Of a stretch of DNA of 64,000 nt, positions 15,945 through 25,249 are shown in pieces (within the stretch, counting starts at the first letter, position 1; each line of letters begins with the position of its first letter). Source of the DNA: an unidentified eubacterium SCB49. Its GTDB lineage: Bacteria > Bacteroidota > Bacteroidia > Flavobacteriales > Flavobacteriaceae. Where the stretch lies: assembly GCA_000170815.1 (NCBI GenBank), contig ABCO01000007.1:103116-167115 (forward strand), in the 5' to 3' direction. The notes beneath the pieces were generated by a model. The model was not told the DNA's origin and did no database searches. It saw only the letters and a list, made by a program, of their open reading frames with translations. Both the position numbers and the translations under genes were made by a program.

Positions 15945-18900
15945 ATGAGCAAATATCATTTTAACGATATAGAAAAAAAATGGCAAAGCTATTGGGAAGA
16001 AAACCAAACGTTTAGAGCCGAGAATAAAAGTGATAAACCTAAATATTATGTGCTAGACATGTTTCCTTACCCAAGTGGTGCGGGATTGCACGTTGGGCAT
16101 CCGCTGGGTTATATTGCGAGTGATATTTATGCTCGTTACAAGCGTCATCAAGGCTTTAATGTATTGCATCCGCAAGGCTACGATTCTTTTGGTTTGCCGG
16201 CAGAACAGTATGCGATACAAACAGGACAGCATCCTGCAGATACAACACGTGTAAATATTGAGGGTGGTGTAGATAAGCAAGGAAATGAAATTACGGGATA
16301 TAGAAAACAACTAGATAAAATAGGCTTTTCTTTTGATTGGTCTCGTGAAGTTCGCACTTCTAATCCAGACTATTATAAGTGGACACAATGGATTTTTATA
16401 CAGTTGTTTGAAAGTTGGTTTAATACAAAAACCAATAAAGCCGAAGCTATAAAAACATTGATTGCGCATTTTGAAACCTCAGGAAATGCTACTGTAGAAG
16501 CAATTTGTGATGAAAACGTAGAAATCTTTACTGCCGAAGATTGGAATCGCTTTTCTGAAGTGCAAAAACAAGAAATATTATTACAATATAGACTCACATA
16601 CCTTGCCGAAACCGAAGTGAATTGGTGTCCTGTACTAGGAACTGTTTTGGCTAATGACGAAATTGTGAATGGTGTGAGTGAACGTGGTGGGCATACCGTA
16701 GTTCGAAAAAAAATGACCCAATGGAGTATGCGTATTTCTGCTTATGCAGAACGTTTACTTCAAGGATTAGAAAATGTAGACTGGAGTGAATCCATTAAAG
16801 AGACACAGCGCAACTGGATTGGGAAGTCTGTGGGAGCTACAGTGACGTTTAATGTTCAAGACTCAGCGAGTAAAATACCAGTTTTTACTACACGCCCAGA
16901 TACCATTTTTGGGGTGTCGTTTATGACATTGGCGCCAGAACATGAGTTAGTAGCTCAGATTACTACTGCGGAACAAAAAGCGGAAGTAGAAGCGTATATT
17001 GAAGCAACAAGCAAACGAAGTGAGCGAGAGCGTATGGCAGATGTAAAAAACATTAGCGGTGTGTTTACAGGGGCTTATGCAGAGCATCCATTTTCTAAAG
17101 AGCCAATTCCAATTTGGATTGGAGATTATGTACTTGCAGGTTATGGAACGGGAGCCGTGATGGCAGTACCATGTGGTGATCAACGTGACTGGGATTTTGC
17201 AACTAAGTTTGGAATTAACATACCTAATGTTTTTGAAAGCGTAGATATCTCTGAAGCTGCACACACAGAAAAAGAAGGGACCGTGATTGCTAATAGCGAT
17301 TTTTTAAACGGGCTGAAATATAAAAAAGCATTAAAACTTGCGATATACGAATTAGAAAAGTTAGGCGCAGGAGAAGGGAAAACAAATTATCGCTTACGTG
17401 ATGCTGTTTTTTCTAGACAACGTTATTGGGGAGAACCTTTTCCGGTATATTACATAGACGGAATGCCGCAAATGATAGCAAAAGAACATTTGCCTATTCT
17501 CTTGCCAGAAGTAGAAAAGTATTTGCCTACTGAAGAAGGAGAACCGCCTCTAGGTAGAGCAGATGTTTGGGCTTGGGATACGAAAACAAATGCTGTTGTA
17601 AGTAATGATTTGATTGATCATAAAACAGTACATCCATTAGAGCTAAATACTATGCCGGGTTGGGCTGGAAGCTCTTGGTATTTCTTTAGATATATGGATG
17701 CTCAAAACGAAAATGTTTTTGCAAGCGAAGAAGCATTAGACTATTGGAAAGATGTTGACCTATATATAGGAGGAAGCGAACACGGAACAGGGCATTTATT
17801 ATACAGCCGTTTCTGGGTGAAGTTTATGAAAGATAGAGGTTTTGTAAATGTTGAGGAGCCTTTTAAAAAGATGATTAACCAAGGGATGATTTTGGGGAAT
17901 AGTGCTTTTGTTTATCGCCTGTTTGGATGTAATCCCTTAATTGGTAAGAAGATAATTGAAGGGCAAGAAAAAGTAGCGACAAGAAGTTTCTTTTCTTCAA
18001 ATATTTTGGTGTCAAGATCTATAGCTGATAATATAGAAAATGGAAGACTTGAGGAGAATGTTTTCTCTGAACTTCTTGGTTTAATAAATAGTAAAGTTAG
18101 AAAAGAAGAGGGGCATGAGGAGTATAGTAATTTAAAGGTAGTTCCTAATCATACTGATGTATCTCTAGTAGATACTCATGATAATCTTGACATTGAAGCT
18201 TTTAAGAATTGGCGAGAAGAATTTCAAGATGCAGAGTTTGTCACAGAAGAAGATGGGACGTTTAAGGTTAGTCGTGAAGTCGAAAAAATGTCTAAATCTA
18301 AATACAACGTCGTAAATCCAGATGAGATTTGTGAGCAATATGGAGCAGATACCTTGCGTATGTACGAGATGTTTTTAGGGCCATTAGATCAAGCAAAACC
18401 TTGGAATACAGCAGGATTAAGTGGTGTGCATTCTTTTTTAAAGAAGTTTTGGAGATTGTATCATAGTGGTGCAGACGAAAGTTTTGAGGTTTCTGATGAA
18501 AAAGGAACAAAAGATGCTTTTAAAACATTACATAAAACCATAAAAAAAGTACAAGAAGATATAGAGAACTTTAGTTTTAATACTTCGGTGTCTACGTTTA
18601 TGATTGCAGTAAATGAGTTGACGGCACAAAAATGTAATTCACGTGAGATTTTAGAGCCTTTGGCTGTTTTGATTTCGCCATACGCGCCGCACATTTCAGA
18701 AGAATTATGGAATAAATTGGGTAACACAACAAGTGTAGCAACAGCTCCTTTTCCTGTTTTTGAGGCAAGTCATTTGGTGGAGAGCAGTAAAGAGTATCCT
18801 ATTTCTTTTAATGGTAAAATGAAATTTACGATGGAGCTTTCTTTAGATTTAAGTAAAGAAGAAATAGAAGCTGCCGTTATGGCAAACGAGAAAACACAAC

Positions 18901-18971
18901 AAATTTTAGATGGTAGAACTCCTAATAAGGTAATTGTTGTACCAGGAAGGATTGTGAATATCGTAGGTTAA
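15945..18971 (+). CDS. leuS: Leucyl-tRNA synthetase with an unusual internal insertion
   Basis: A 1008-residue class I synthetase charging tRNA-Leu. The HIGH-type motif is in PYPSGAGLHVGHPLGY (about residues 43-58). The editing (CP1) domain follows, with its threonine-rich motif FTTRPDTIFGVSF. The KMSKS loop is VEKMSKSKYNVV (about residues 783-794), then an anticodon-binding helical domain. It is longer than the roughly 930-950 residues I expect in Flavobacteria. The excess sits at about residues 665-735, between GMILGNSAFVYRL and DAEFVTEEDG, where relatives have only a short linker. The insertion is in frame, without stops, and is charged and helical-looking. Function should be intact, since all motifs remain. 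Confidence 0.96.
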   Translation: MSKYHFNDIEKKWQSYWEENQTFRAENKSDKPKYYVLDMFPYPSGAGLHVGHPLGYIASDIYARYKRHQGFNVLHPQGYDSFGLPAEQYAIQTGQHPADTTRVNIEGGVDKQGNEITGYRKQLDKIGFSFDWSREVRTSNPDYYKWTQWIFIQLFESWFNTKTNKAEAIKTLIAHFETSGNATVEAICDENVEIFTAEDWNRFSEVQKQEILLQYRLTYLAETEVNWCPVLGTVLANDEIVNGVSERGGHTVVRKKMTQWSMRISAYAERLLQGLENVDWSESIKETQRNWIGKSVGATVTFNVQDSASKIPVFTTRPDTIFGVSFMTLAPEHELVAQITTAEQKAEVEAYIEATSKRSERERMADVKNISGVFTGAYAEHPFSKEPIPIWIGDYVLAGYGTGAVMAVPCGDQRDWDFATKFGINIPNVFESVDISEAAHTEKEGTVIANSDFLNGLKYKKALKLAIYELEKLGAGEGKTNYRLRDAVFSRQRYWGEPFPVYYIDGMPQMIAKEHLPILLPEVEKYLPTEEGEPPLGRADVWAWDTKTNAVVSNDLIDHKTVHPLELNTMPGWAGSSWYFFRYMDAQNENVFASEEALDYWKDVDLYIGGSEHGTGHLLYSRFWVKFMKDRGFVNVEEPFKKMINQGMILGNSAFVYRLFGCNPLIGKKIIEGQEKVATRSFFSSNILVSRSIADNIENGRLEENVFSELLGLINSKVRKEEGHEEYSNLKVVPNHTDVSLVDTHDNLDIEAFKNWREEFQDAEFVTEEDGTFKVSREVEKMSKSKYNVVNPDEICEQYGADTLRMYEMFLGPLDQAKPWNTAGLSGVHSFLKKFWRLYHSGADESFEVSDEKGTKDAFKTLHKTIKKVQEDIENFSFNTSVSTFMIAVNELTAQKCNSREILEPLAVLISPYAPHISEELWNKLGNTTSVATAPFPVFEASHLVESSKEYPISFNGKMKFTMELSLDLSKEEIEAAVMANEKTQQILDGRTPNKVIVVPGRIVNIVG

Positions 18972-19001
18972 GTGCCTAACATCGAAAAATAGTAAGAGTA
19001 T

Positions 19002-19034
19002 AAAAAGCGTGCAGCAAAAACTGCACGCTTTTTG
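19002..19034 (+). terminator. Terminator after leuS
   Basis: AAAAAGCGTGCAG and its perfect complement flank a 6-base loop (CAAAAA), ending in a T run: a strong intrinsic terminator. Confidence 0.92.
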
Positions 19035-19125
19035 CTATCTTTATTTTTAATAATATTACGCTTGGTTAAATAAGCGTATTTTTTTAAAGTTTAATTAATA
19101 AATAGCTGTTTTAGCAGACAACATT

Positions 19126-19815
19126 ATGATAGGATATTATATACTAGCTGGGGTTATTTTTTTAGTAAGTACTTATGTGAGTAATAAGCTAAAAAGTAAA
19201 TTTAAACACTATTCTCAAGTTTCATTACGCAATGGAATGAGTGGTAAAGAAATAGCAGAAAAAATGTTAGCCGATAACGGTATAACAGATGTTAAGGTGT
19301 TATCAGTTAAAGGGCAATTAACAGATCATTATAACCCTGCAAACAAAACAGTTAATTTAAGTGAAGTGGTTTATAATGAAAGAAACGCTGCTGCTGCGGC
19401 TGTTTCTGCTCATGAGTGTGGTCACGCAATACAGCATGCTACGGCATATAGTTGGTTAAAGTTGCGTTCGGCTATTGTTCCTGCGGTAGGGATATCAGGG
19501 AAGTTTTCAAATATTGTAATTATGGCAGGTCTTGCTTTATCTGCAGCTGGTACAGCTTTTGGCTCAACGGTGTTTTTGGTAGGTATTGTTTTGTTTGCGA
19601 TAACAACTGCTTTTACTATGATTACTTTGCCAGTAGAATATGATGCGAGTAACCGTGCATTAGCTTGGTTAGAAAGTGCAAATATGGTGACAAAAGAAGA
19701 GCATGCGGGTGCAAAAGATGCTTTAAAATGGGCGGCAAGAACATATCTTGTAGCTGCTTTAGGGTCTCTTGCTACATTACTTTATTTTATAAGTATTTTT
19801 ATTAATAGAAGATAG
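19126..19815 (+). CDS. Zinc-dependent membrane metallopeptidase, YugP-like
   Basis: A 229-residue membrane protein of the YugP/neutral zinc metallopeptidase family. The zinc-binding HExxH motif is AAVSAHECGHAIQHA (about residues 88-102), preceded by the conserved TDHYNPANKTVNLSEVVY. Hydrophobic helices lie at the N-terminus (residues 2-18), in the middle (about 115-165) and at the C-terminus. The segment LPVEYDASNRALAWL after the helices is also conserved and probably supplies a metal ligand. Its cellular substrate is unknown. It is monocistronic, between two strong terminators. Confidence 0.88.
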   Translation: MIGYYILAGVIFLVSTYVSNKLKSKFKHYSQVSLRNGMSGKEIAEKMLADNGITDVKVLSVKGQLTDHYNPANKTVNLSEVVYNERNAAAAAVSAHECGHAIQHATAYSWLKLRSAIVPAVGISGKFSNIVIMAGLALSAAGTAFGSTVFLVGIVLFAITTAFTMITLPVEYDASNRALAWLESANMVTKEEHAGAKDALKWAARTYLVAALGSLATLLYFISIFINRR

Positions 19816-19844
19816 TGAGTTCATAAAACATAAAGAAGAAGTAT

Positions 19845-19883
19845 AAAAAAGCCACATTTCAAAATAATGAAATGTGGCTTTTT
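19845..19883. terminator. Bidirectional terminator between convergent genes
   Basis: A perfect stem of AAAAAGCCACATTTC and its complement around AAAATAAT, with T runs on both strands. It serves both the peptidase gene and the convergent saccharopine dehydrogenase-like gene. Confidence 0.9.
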
Positions 19884-19898
19884 ATTTTTTATAGAACA

Positions 19899-21269
19899 CT
19901 AGCCTACAACGCTATCAGGGTTATACCCTAAATAAGGCACTTCTTTTTCAGTAAAGTTGATGCCGTATTCTTCTAGTTCTTTTAAAATTGGTTCGTAAAC
20001 TTCTTTGTTAATAGGAAGTTGAACACCAGGTGTTGTAATCTCTTTGTTTAAAATCTTAATGGCTGCTATAGCAACGGGAAGTCCAACAGTCTTTGCCATA
20101 GAAGTGTAAGTTTGATCGTCACCTATGCAAATCATATTACTGTCTATTTGGTGTTTTTTGCCATCAAGCTCGTAACCAAATTTATGATACATTACAATCA
20201 TATCTTTGTCATCTTCTGCTAATGTCCAGCTGTCCATTAATATTTTTTGAAGACATTGCGCAGGCGTTGCCTCTTTAATACCTATTACTTTTTTATTGCT
20301 TAGTATGTCAAGATCTACGATTTTTTCCCACATTAAATCATCTTGATCTATTTTCAAGTTGTGTCTTAGTTTTAGTTCTACACTGTCGGTAGGTGAGTAG
20401 GGTAAAAAACTGTTTACAAAATCTCGATAAGTGAGTGTTTCACTATCAGGAAGTTTATATGTGTCGTCTGTCATACCTAACTGTACAAACATGTTCCAAG
20501 CTTTACTAAAACCTACACGACGAATGGTTCCTCGATAGAGTGTAAGTATGTCTTTTAGGCCGTAAATAGATTGGTATTTTAGGGAGTTTCTATTTGCGTA
20601 AACTTCAAATTTGCCATAACCTTCAACTTCAATAAACTCTGTTCTTCTAAAGAGTCTATTATAAGGTATGTATTTGAATTTTCCCTCTTGAATAAACTCA
20701 GCGGCACCGCCTTGTCCTGCAAGTACTACATTGCGTGGATTCCAGGTAAATTTATAATTCCAAAGATTGTTGTCGCTTTCTGGGGCAACAAGACCTCCTG
20801 TAAAGCTTTCAAATAAAAGCATCTTACCACCTTGGTCTTTTATGCGGTCTATAATTTGCATTGCGCTCATGTGGTCAATGCCTGGGTCAAGACCTATTTC
20901 GTTCATAAATACAAGACCTTTTGCTTTTGCCATAGGGTCAAGTAATTGCATCTCGTTACTAATGTATGATGCTGTGACTAAGTGTTTGTTAAATTCTATA
21001 CAGTCTTTTGCGACTTCTATATGGAAGCGTGCAGGTAGCATAGATATTACAAGATCTGAGTTTTGTACAGCTTCTCTACGTTGTGGTTCATTAAACACAT
21101 CTAACAGAATACCACGTGCGTTGGAGTGGCCATCTGTAAATTTTTGAGCATTCTGTATATTAAGGTCTCCTATGGTAATGAATAGCTTTTCCTTTTTACT
21201 TTTATCGAGTAAATACTTGATTAAGCTAGTGGCAGAACGTCCAGCACCTATTATTAAAATGTTTCTCAT
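19899..21269 (-). CDS. Saccharopine dehydrogenase family protein
   Basis: A 456-residue Rossmann-fold oxidoreductase. The N-terminus, MRNILIIGAGRSATSLIKYL, carries the NAD(P)-binding GxGxxx(S) loop. Further hallmarks are SDLVISMLPARFHIEVAKDC, the active-site block FMNEIGLDPGIDHMSAM, and GGLVAPESDNNLWNYKF, all typical of saccharopine reductase (LYS9-like) proteins in Bacteroidetes. It may act in lysine catabolism or an analogous amino-acid dehydrogenation; a glutaryl-CoA dehydrogenase encoded at 42 kb would fit lysine degradation. The open frame extends to ATG 21311, but ATG 21269 gives the normal family start. Confidence 0.88.
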   Translation of the reverse strand: MRNILIIGAGRSATSLIKYLLDKSKKEKLFITIGDLNIQNAQKFTDGHSNARGILLDVFNEPQRREAVQNSDLVISMLPARFHIEVAKDCIEFNKHLVTASYISNEMQLLDPMAKAKGLVFMNEIGLDPGIDHMSAMQIIDRIKDQGGKMLLFESFTGGLVAPESDNNLWNYKFTWNPRNVVLAGQGGAAEFIQEGKFKYIPYNRLFRRTEFIEVEGYGKFEVYANRNSLKYQSIYGLKDILTLYRGTIRRVGFSKAWNMFVQLGMTDDTYKLPDSETLTYRDFVNSFLPYSPTDSVELKLRHNLKIDQDDLMWEKIVDLDILSNKKVIGIKEATPAQCLQKILMDSWTLAEDDKDMIVMYHKFGYELDGKKHQIDSNMICIGDDQTYTSMAKTVGLPVAIAAIKILNKEITTPGVQLPINKEVYEPILKELEEYGINFTEKEVPYLGYNPDSVVG

Positions 21270-21284
21270 TTTATGGATTTTGGT

Positions 21285-21292
21285 TACCTTTG
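21285..21292 (+). promoter_or_regulatory. -7 promoter element for the DUF423 gene
   Basis: TACCTTTG, an exact -7 match, 54 bases before the DUF423 ATG. It lies between the two divergent genes and inside the unlikely N-terminal extension of the saccharopine dehydrogenase-like frame. Confidence 0.5.
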
Positions 21293-21346
21293 ATAAGGTA
21301 AAATTTGTCATACGAAAGTACTAAAATCAATACGTAGATCTTAATA

Positions 21347-21739
21347 ATGAATAAAAAAATAGTCGGAACAGCAGCCATACTAGTGGCAATAACTATTGCA
21401 ATAGGGGCTTTTGGTGCACACGGACTTAAAAAACTTGTCGATGCATCATCATTAACAAGTTTTGAAACAGGCGTGCGATATCAAATGTATCATGCACTCG
21501 CTTTATTTGTAATAGGGCTCGCAGCTACTATTTCTGAAAAGTTAAAAAAACGTGTCTTTTGGTTATTCCTCTTTGGGATTCTCCTTTTTTCTGGTTCTAT
21601 CTATTTGTTGTCATTACAAGCGGTTTTACCGTTTGCTGTTAAGCGTATCGCTTTTTTAACTCCTATAGGTGGTTTTCTTTTTATAATAGGATGGGTTTGG
21701 TTGGCAATTGGTCTTTTTAGAAGTGATTCATCTTTATGA
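21347..21739 (+). CDS. DUF423 small integral membrane protein
   Basis: A 130-residue protein of the DUF423 (YgdD-like) family with four hydrophobic helices. The N-terminal block AIGAFGAHGLKKLVD (about residues 19-33) and the following TGVRYQMYHALALFVIG are the conserved family features. The middle has LLFSGSIYLLSLQ. Members are inner-membrane proteins of unknown function. It is transcribed divergently from the saccharopine dehydrogenase-like gene and followed by a 240-base gap before pckA. Confidence 0.9.
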   Translation: MNKKIVGTAAILVAITIAIGAFGAHGLKKLVDASSLTSFETGVRYQMYHALALFVIGLAATISEKLKKRVFWLFLFGILLFSGSIYLLSLQAVLPFAVKRIAFLTPIGGFLFIIGWVWLAIGLFRSDSSL

Positions 21740-21947
21740 TTTTAATCTAGTTTCTTTATAAATAAGGAGTAGCGATATTATTGATATTGTTTTTTATTAC
21801 TCTTATTTTTAGAAATACTCAATACAGTCTATGTTTTGCGGCTAGATATTATTATTTTCTTAATTTAACGCTATTTATTTTTTCTTTTGTTAACAAACTT
21901 TAATGATAATTAAGATGATATAAAGGGGGTGTGTATTGCTATTTTGT

Positions 21948-21955
21948 TATTTTTG
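21948..21955 (+). promoter_or_regulatory. -7 promoter element of pckA
   Basis: TATTTTTG, an exact -7 match, 25 bases before ATG 21981. It lies inside the longest open frame, supporting the later start. Confidence 0.55.
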
Positions 21956-21980
21956 TAGTACAACAATAATAAAATGTGTG

Positions 21981-23588
21981 ATGGCTCAAAACCAAACTAC
22001 TAAAACGATTTCGGTTGATAACTACGGTATAAAAAATGCCAAGGTCAACTACCAGCTTTCTTCGGAAGCACTTCACAACGAAACACTCAAACTCAATCAA
22101 GGAATAGAAGCGAACAACGGCGCACTTGCAGTAAATACAGGTGAGTTCACAGGTCGTTCGCCTATGGATCGCTTTATCGTAAAAGATGATGTGACTAAAG
22201 ATGAGGTTTGGTGGGGAGATATAAATATCCCTTTTTCTTCAGAGAAATTTGATGCTTTATATGATAAAGTGACAGACTATCTTTCTGAAAAGGAGATCTA
22301 TGTAAGAGACAGTTATGCATGTGCAGATGTTGATTACAGACTAAATATCAGAGTTGTAAATGAACATCCTTGGACAAACATGTTTGCTCATAATATGTTT
22401 TTACGTCCAACGGAAACAGAGCTTGAAGGTTTTGACCCAGAGTGGATAATTGTAAATGCGCCAGGTTTTATGGCAGATCCAGCATTAGATGGAACACGTC
22501 AACATAACTTTGCGATTTTAAACTTTTCTAGAAAAATTGCTTTAATTGGTGGAACTGGTTATACAGGAGAAATCAAAAAAGGAATTTTCTCTGCGCTTAA
22601 CTTTATTTTGCCTGTACAGAAGAATACGTTGCCTATGCACTGTTCTGCAAATGTGGGTGATAACGGTGAGACAGCTATCTTCTTTGGTCTTTCGGGTACT
22701 GGAAAAACAACGCTTTCAGCAGATCCTAAACGTAAGTTGATAGGTGATGATGAGCACGGATGGACAGCAGATAATAAAGTCTTCAATTTTGAGGGCGGAT
22801 GTTATGCAAAAGTGATTAACCTTTCTGCGGAAAATGAACCAGATATTTATAATGCTATTAAGCCAGGAGCAATTCTTGAAAATGTAGTGATGGATGAAAA
22901 TGGTGAAGTTGACTTCACTGATATTTCAATCACTCAAAACACAAGAGTAAGTTATCCAATTTATCATATAGATAATATTAAGGTGCCATCTATTGGTGAA
23001 AACCCTAAGAATATATTTTTCTTAACGGCAGATGCTTTTGGTGTGTTGCCTCCTATCTCAAAGTTAACACCAGGTCAAGCGGCTTATCACTTTATTAGTG
23101 GATATACTGCAAAAGTAGCTGGAACAGAGGCAGGAGTTACAGAGCCAATGCCAAGTTTTTCAGCTTGTTTTGGAGCGCCTTTTATGCCGCTTCATCCTAC
23201 AAGATATGCAGAGATGCTAAGTAAGAAAATGAAAGATTCTGGTGTAAATGTGTGGCTTGTTAATACAGGTTGGACTGGAGGTCCTTATGGAGTTGGTTCT
23301 AGAATGAAATTAAAATATACAAGAGCTATGATTACTGCAGCAATGGACGGAAGTCTTGACGCGGCAAATAGCGGTAATTATCATACGCATTCTGTTTTTG
23401 GATTAGCGCAACCTAGAACTTGCCCTAATGTGCCTACAGAAGTGTTAAGCCCAAGAGCTACTTGGAAAAATGATGAAGGTTATTATGAGACAGCTCATAA
23501 ATTAGCGGCTTCATTTAAAAAGAACTTCAAGCAGTTTGAAGACTATGCAAATGAAGAGATTTTAGCGGGTGGACCACCTACGCTTTAA
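21981..23588 (+). CDS. pckA: Phosphoenolpyruvate carboxykinase (ATP)
   Basis: A 535-residue ATP-dependent PEPCK that interconverts oxaloacetate plus ATP with phosphoenolpyruvate, CO2 and ADP, the entry step of gluconeogenesis. The P-loop (kinase-1a) is FFGLSGTGKTTLSADPKR and kinase-2 is LIGDDEHGW. The substrate Arg lies in NTGEFTGRSPMDRF near the N-terminus, and NTRVSYPIYHID is also conserved. The frame is open to TTG 21936, but a promoter element lies within that extension, so ATG 21981 (MAQNQTTK) is chosen. A long perfect terminator follows; the gene is monocistronic. Confidence 0.96.
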   Translation: MAQNQTTKTISVDNYGIKNAKVNYQLSSEALHNETLKLNQGIEANNGALAVNTGEFTGRSPMDRFIVKDDVTKDEVWWGDINIPFSSEKFDALYDKVTDYLSEKEIYVRDSYACADVDYRLNIRVVNEHPWTNMFAHNMFLRPTETELEGFDPEWIIVNAPGFMADPALDGTRQHNFAILNFSRKIALIGGTGYTGEIKKGIFSALNFILPVQKNTLPMHCSANVGDNGETAIFFGLSGTGKTTLSADPKRKLIGDDEHGWTADNKVFNFEGGCYAKVINLSAENEPDIYNAIKPGAILENVVMDENGEVDFTDISITQNTRVSYPIYHIDNIKVPSIGENPKNIFFLTADAFGVLPPISKLTPGQAAYHFISGYTAKVAGTEAGVTEPMPSFSACFGAPFMPLHPTRYAEMLSKKMKDSGVNVWLVNTGWTGGPYGVGSRMKLKYTRAMITAAMDGSLDAANSGNYHTHSVFGLAQPRTCPNVPTEVLSPRATWKNDEGYYETAHKLAASFKKNFKQFEDYANEEILAGGPPTL

Positions 23589-23607
23589 TGCTTAGAATTA
23601 TATAAAT

Positions 23608-23646
23608 AAAAAGAGAGCTGAATTTTAAAATTCAGCTCTCTTTTTT
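23608..23646 (+). terminator. Terminator after pckA
   Basis: A nearly uninterrupted palindrome centred at about 23627 (AGAGAGCTGAATTTT and its complement) bounded by A and T runs, so it could work on both strands. Confidence 0.9.
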
Positions 23647-23663
23647 GTTTGTAAATTTTTTAG

Positions 23664-23701
23664 ATATTAGACAGAAAAGTAATTGCTTTTCTGTCTAATA
23701 T
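23664..23701. repeat. Perfect 16-bp hairpin without T tract
   Basis: ATATTAGACAGAAAAG (23664-23679) and its exact complement (23686-23701) enclose TAATTG. It is the second palindrome in a row between convergent pckA and hemD. Neither side has a T run, so it may protect the hemD transcript's 3' end rather than terminate it. Confidence 0.6.
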
Positions 23702-23716
23702 AAATCTTACTGTGGG

Positions 23717-24463
23717 TTACTTTTTGTTTTGTTCTTTAATATACTTCTCAAGAGCCATAGTCATAGAAGGTGTGTCTGGCGTAGGTGCTTTAATGTCTAC
23801 ACGTAAGCCACTTTCTCCAGCTGCTTTTACAGTAGTGTTCCCAAAAACGGCTATGCGCGTGTCGTTTTGTTTAAAGTCTGGGAAGTTGTGAAGTAAAGAT
23901 TCGATTCCGCTTGGTGAGAAAAACACAAGAATGTCATAAAAAACATCTCTTAGGTCGCTTAGATCACTAATTACGGTTCTGTAAAGTATAGCTTGTTGCC
24001 AAGATACTTTTAAGTCGTTAAGTACTTTTGGGACTTCGTCTTTAAGTTTATCTGTAGAAGGTAATAAGAACTTTTCGTTTTTATATTTCTTAATTAAAGG
24101 AGAAAGTTCAGAAAAAGTACGTTTACCAACATAAATTTTACGTTTTCTGTAAACGACATATTTTTGTAAGTAGTAAGCAACGGCTTCACTTTGGCAAAAA
24201 TATTTCATAGAATCTGGTACTTTGAATCGTAATTCTTCTGCAATTCTAAAGTAATGGTCTACAGCATTTCTACTTGTTAGTATGATAGCTGTGTAATCAT
24301 TAAGATCTATCTTTTGATTTCGAACTTCTTTTCCAGGGACACTTTCTACATGTATAAAAGGGACAAAATCAATTTTAACTTTTTGTCTATCTATTAAGTC
24401 AAAATAAGGCGAGTTTTCAACCTTTGGTTCGGGTTGAGAAACTAATATAGTTTTCACTTTCAT
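23717..24463 (-). CDS. hemD: Uroporphyrinogen-III synthase
   Basis: A 248-residue HemD-type protein that cyclises hydroxymethylbilane to uroporphyrinogen III in haem synthesis. The family is poorly conserved, but the pattern fits: an N-terminal TILVSQPEP, the hinge segment IILTSRNAVDHYF, and a C-terminal half with DILVFFSPSGIESLLHNF and IAVFGNTTVKAAGESGLRVD. The last of these is the typical T-x-x-A-x-x-x-G pattern. It lies 27 bases downstream of the DUF4271 gene, an association seen in many Flavobacteria. The start at ATG 24463 is normal. Confidence 0.85.
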   Translation of the reverse strand: MKVKTILVSQPEPKVENSPYFDLIDRQKVKIDFVPFIHVESVPGKEVRNQKIDLNDYTAIILTSRNAVDHYFRIAEELRFKVPDSMKYFCQSEAVAYYLQKYVVYRKRKIYVGKRTFSELSPLIKKYKNEKFLLPSTDKLKDEVPKVLNDLKVSWQQAILYRTVISDLSDLRDVFYDILVFFSPSGIESLLHNFPDFKQNDTRIAVFGNTTVKAAGESGLRVDIKAPTPDTPSMTMALEKYIKEQNKK

Positions 24464-24490
24464 ACAAGAGTTTTTTTTTAATCTTTCCTA

Positions 24491-25144
24491 TTACGTTACT
24501 GCTTTATACAGAATCATATAGGGTGCAATTTCGAGAGCGCAAAGATACAAAATAAAATATAAGAAATGAGGGATTAAAATACTTCGGAAATTTTTATAGC
24601 TAAAAAGGAGCCAAATTCCGTTAAAAGCAACGGTAGCAGCTAGTAAGATAAGTAAAACTGTTCTGTTTGTTCCAAAAGAATAAATGAGTAAGATGTTACA
24701 AACAAGAATAAAAATGCCAATATAGTTTCTATAAGTTAATTTTTGATAGAGATATTGGTTGACCAAATTTTCTATATTGAAGATGTTTCCTATAATTTTT
24801 TCAATAAATATTTTGGCGCCAATAAAAACGGCATATAATGCGCATATCTGTATGTAAAATAACCCTGGACTGTTTTTGCTATTGTAACCTATCTCGTTTA
24901 AAAAAATAAATATAAAAAGAGACATCGCTAACAGTTGTATGCTAATAAATAATAGGTTGAAACCATGACTTAAGGAGTCATCTCTACCTTGAACTAAAAA
25001 ATATTTATTGTTAAGAGGCAAATAAATAAACTCTTCAAAACGTTTAGGGAATAGCAGCTTTGCAGCAGTCATTAATAAGATGCAGCATACTATTATTATG
25101 GTGATCCAGTCTGTCTGTGTGCTATATCGTTCTAGTAAATTCAA
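24491..25144 (-). CDS. DUF4271 integral membrane protein
   Basis: A 217-residue protein of the DUF4271 family with about six hydrophobic helices. The conserved part spans KLLFPKRFEEFIYLPLNNKYF through the second helix, and YLYQKLTYRNYIGI later. It begins with TTG at 25144; an in-frame TAA lies two codons earlier, and no ATG precedes the first helix. It precedes hemD on the same strand and is probably co-transcribed. The recurrent pairing hints at a link to haem or membrane biology, but no function is known. Confidence 0.8.
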   Translation of the reverse strand: MNLLERYSTQTDWITIIIVCCILLMTAAKLLFPKRFEEFIYLPLNNKYFLVQGRDDSLSHGFNLLFISIQLLAMSLFIFIFLNEIGYNSKNSPGLFYIQICALYAVFIGAKIFIEKIIGNIFNIENLVNQYLYQKLTYRNYIGIFILVCNILLIYSFGTNRTVLLILLAATVAFNGIWLLFSYKNFRSILIPHFLYFILYLCALEIAPYMILYKAVT

Positions 25145-25235
25145 TCTTTATTTTTATGGGGTAAAGGTACAAGAATACGATGTAATTGTGTTTGCTAATC
25201 CTGTAGATATTAGTTTAAGTTAAAGTTAAAAAAAG

Positions 25236-25243
25236 TACCTTTG
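25236..25243 (+). promoter_or_regulatory. -7 promoter element of the mannosyltransferase-pyrC operon
   Basis: TACCTTTG ends only six bases before ATG 25250, so transcription would begin at or next to the start codon, giving a leaderless or near-leaderless message. Confidence 0.65.
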
Positions 25244-25249
25244 CACCTT

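Noticed and set aside
17935..18150. Possible intein or homing element within leuS
   Set aside because: The insert is too short, lacks Cys/Ser splice-junction and His-Asn motifs, and is simply in frame; it looks like a domain insertion.
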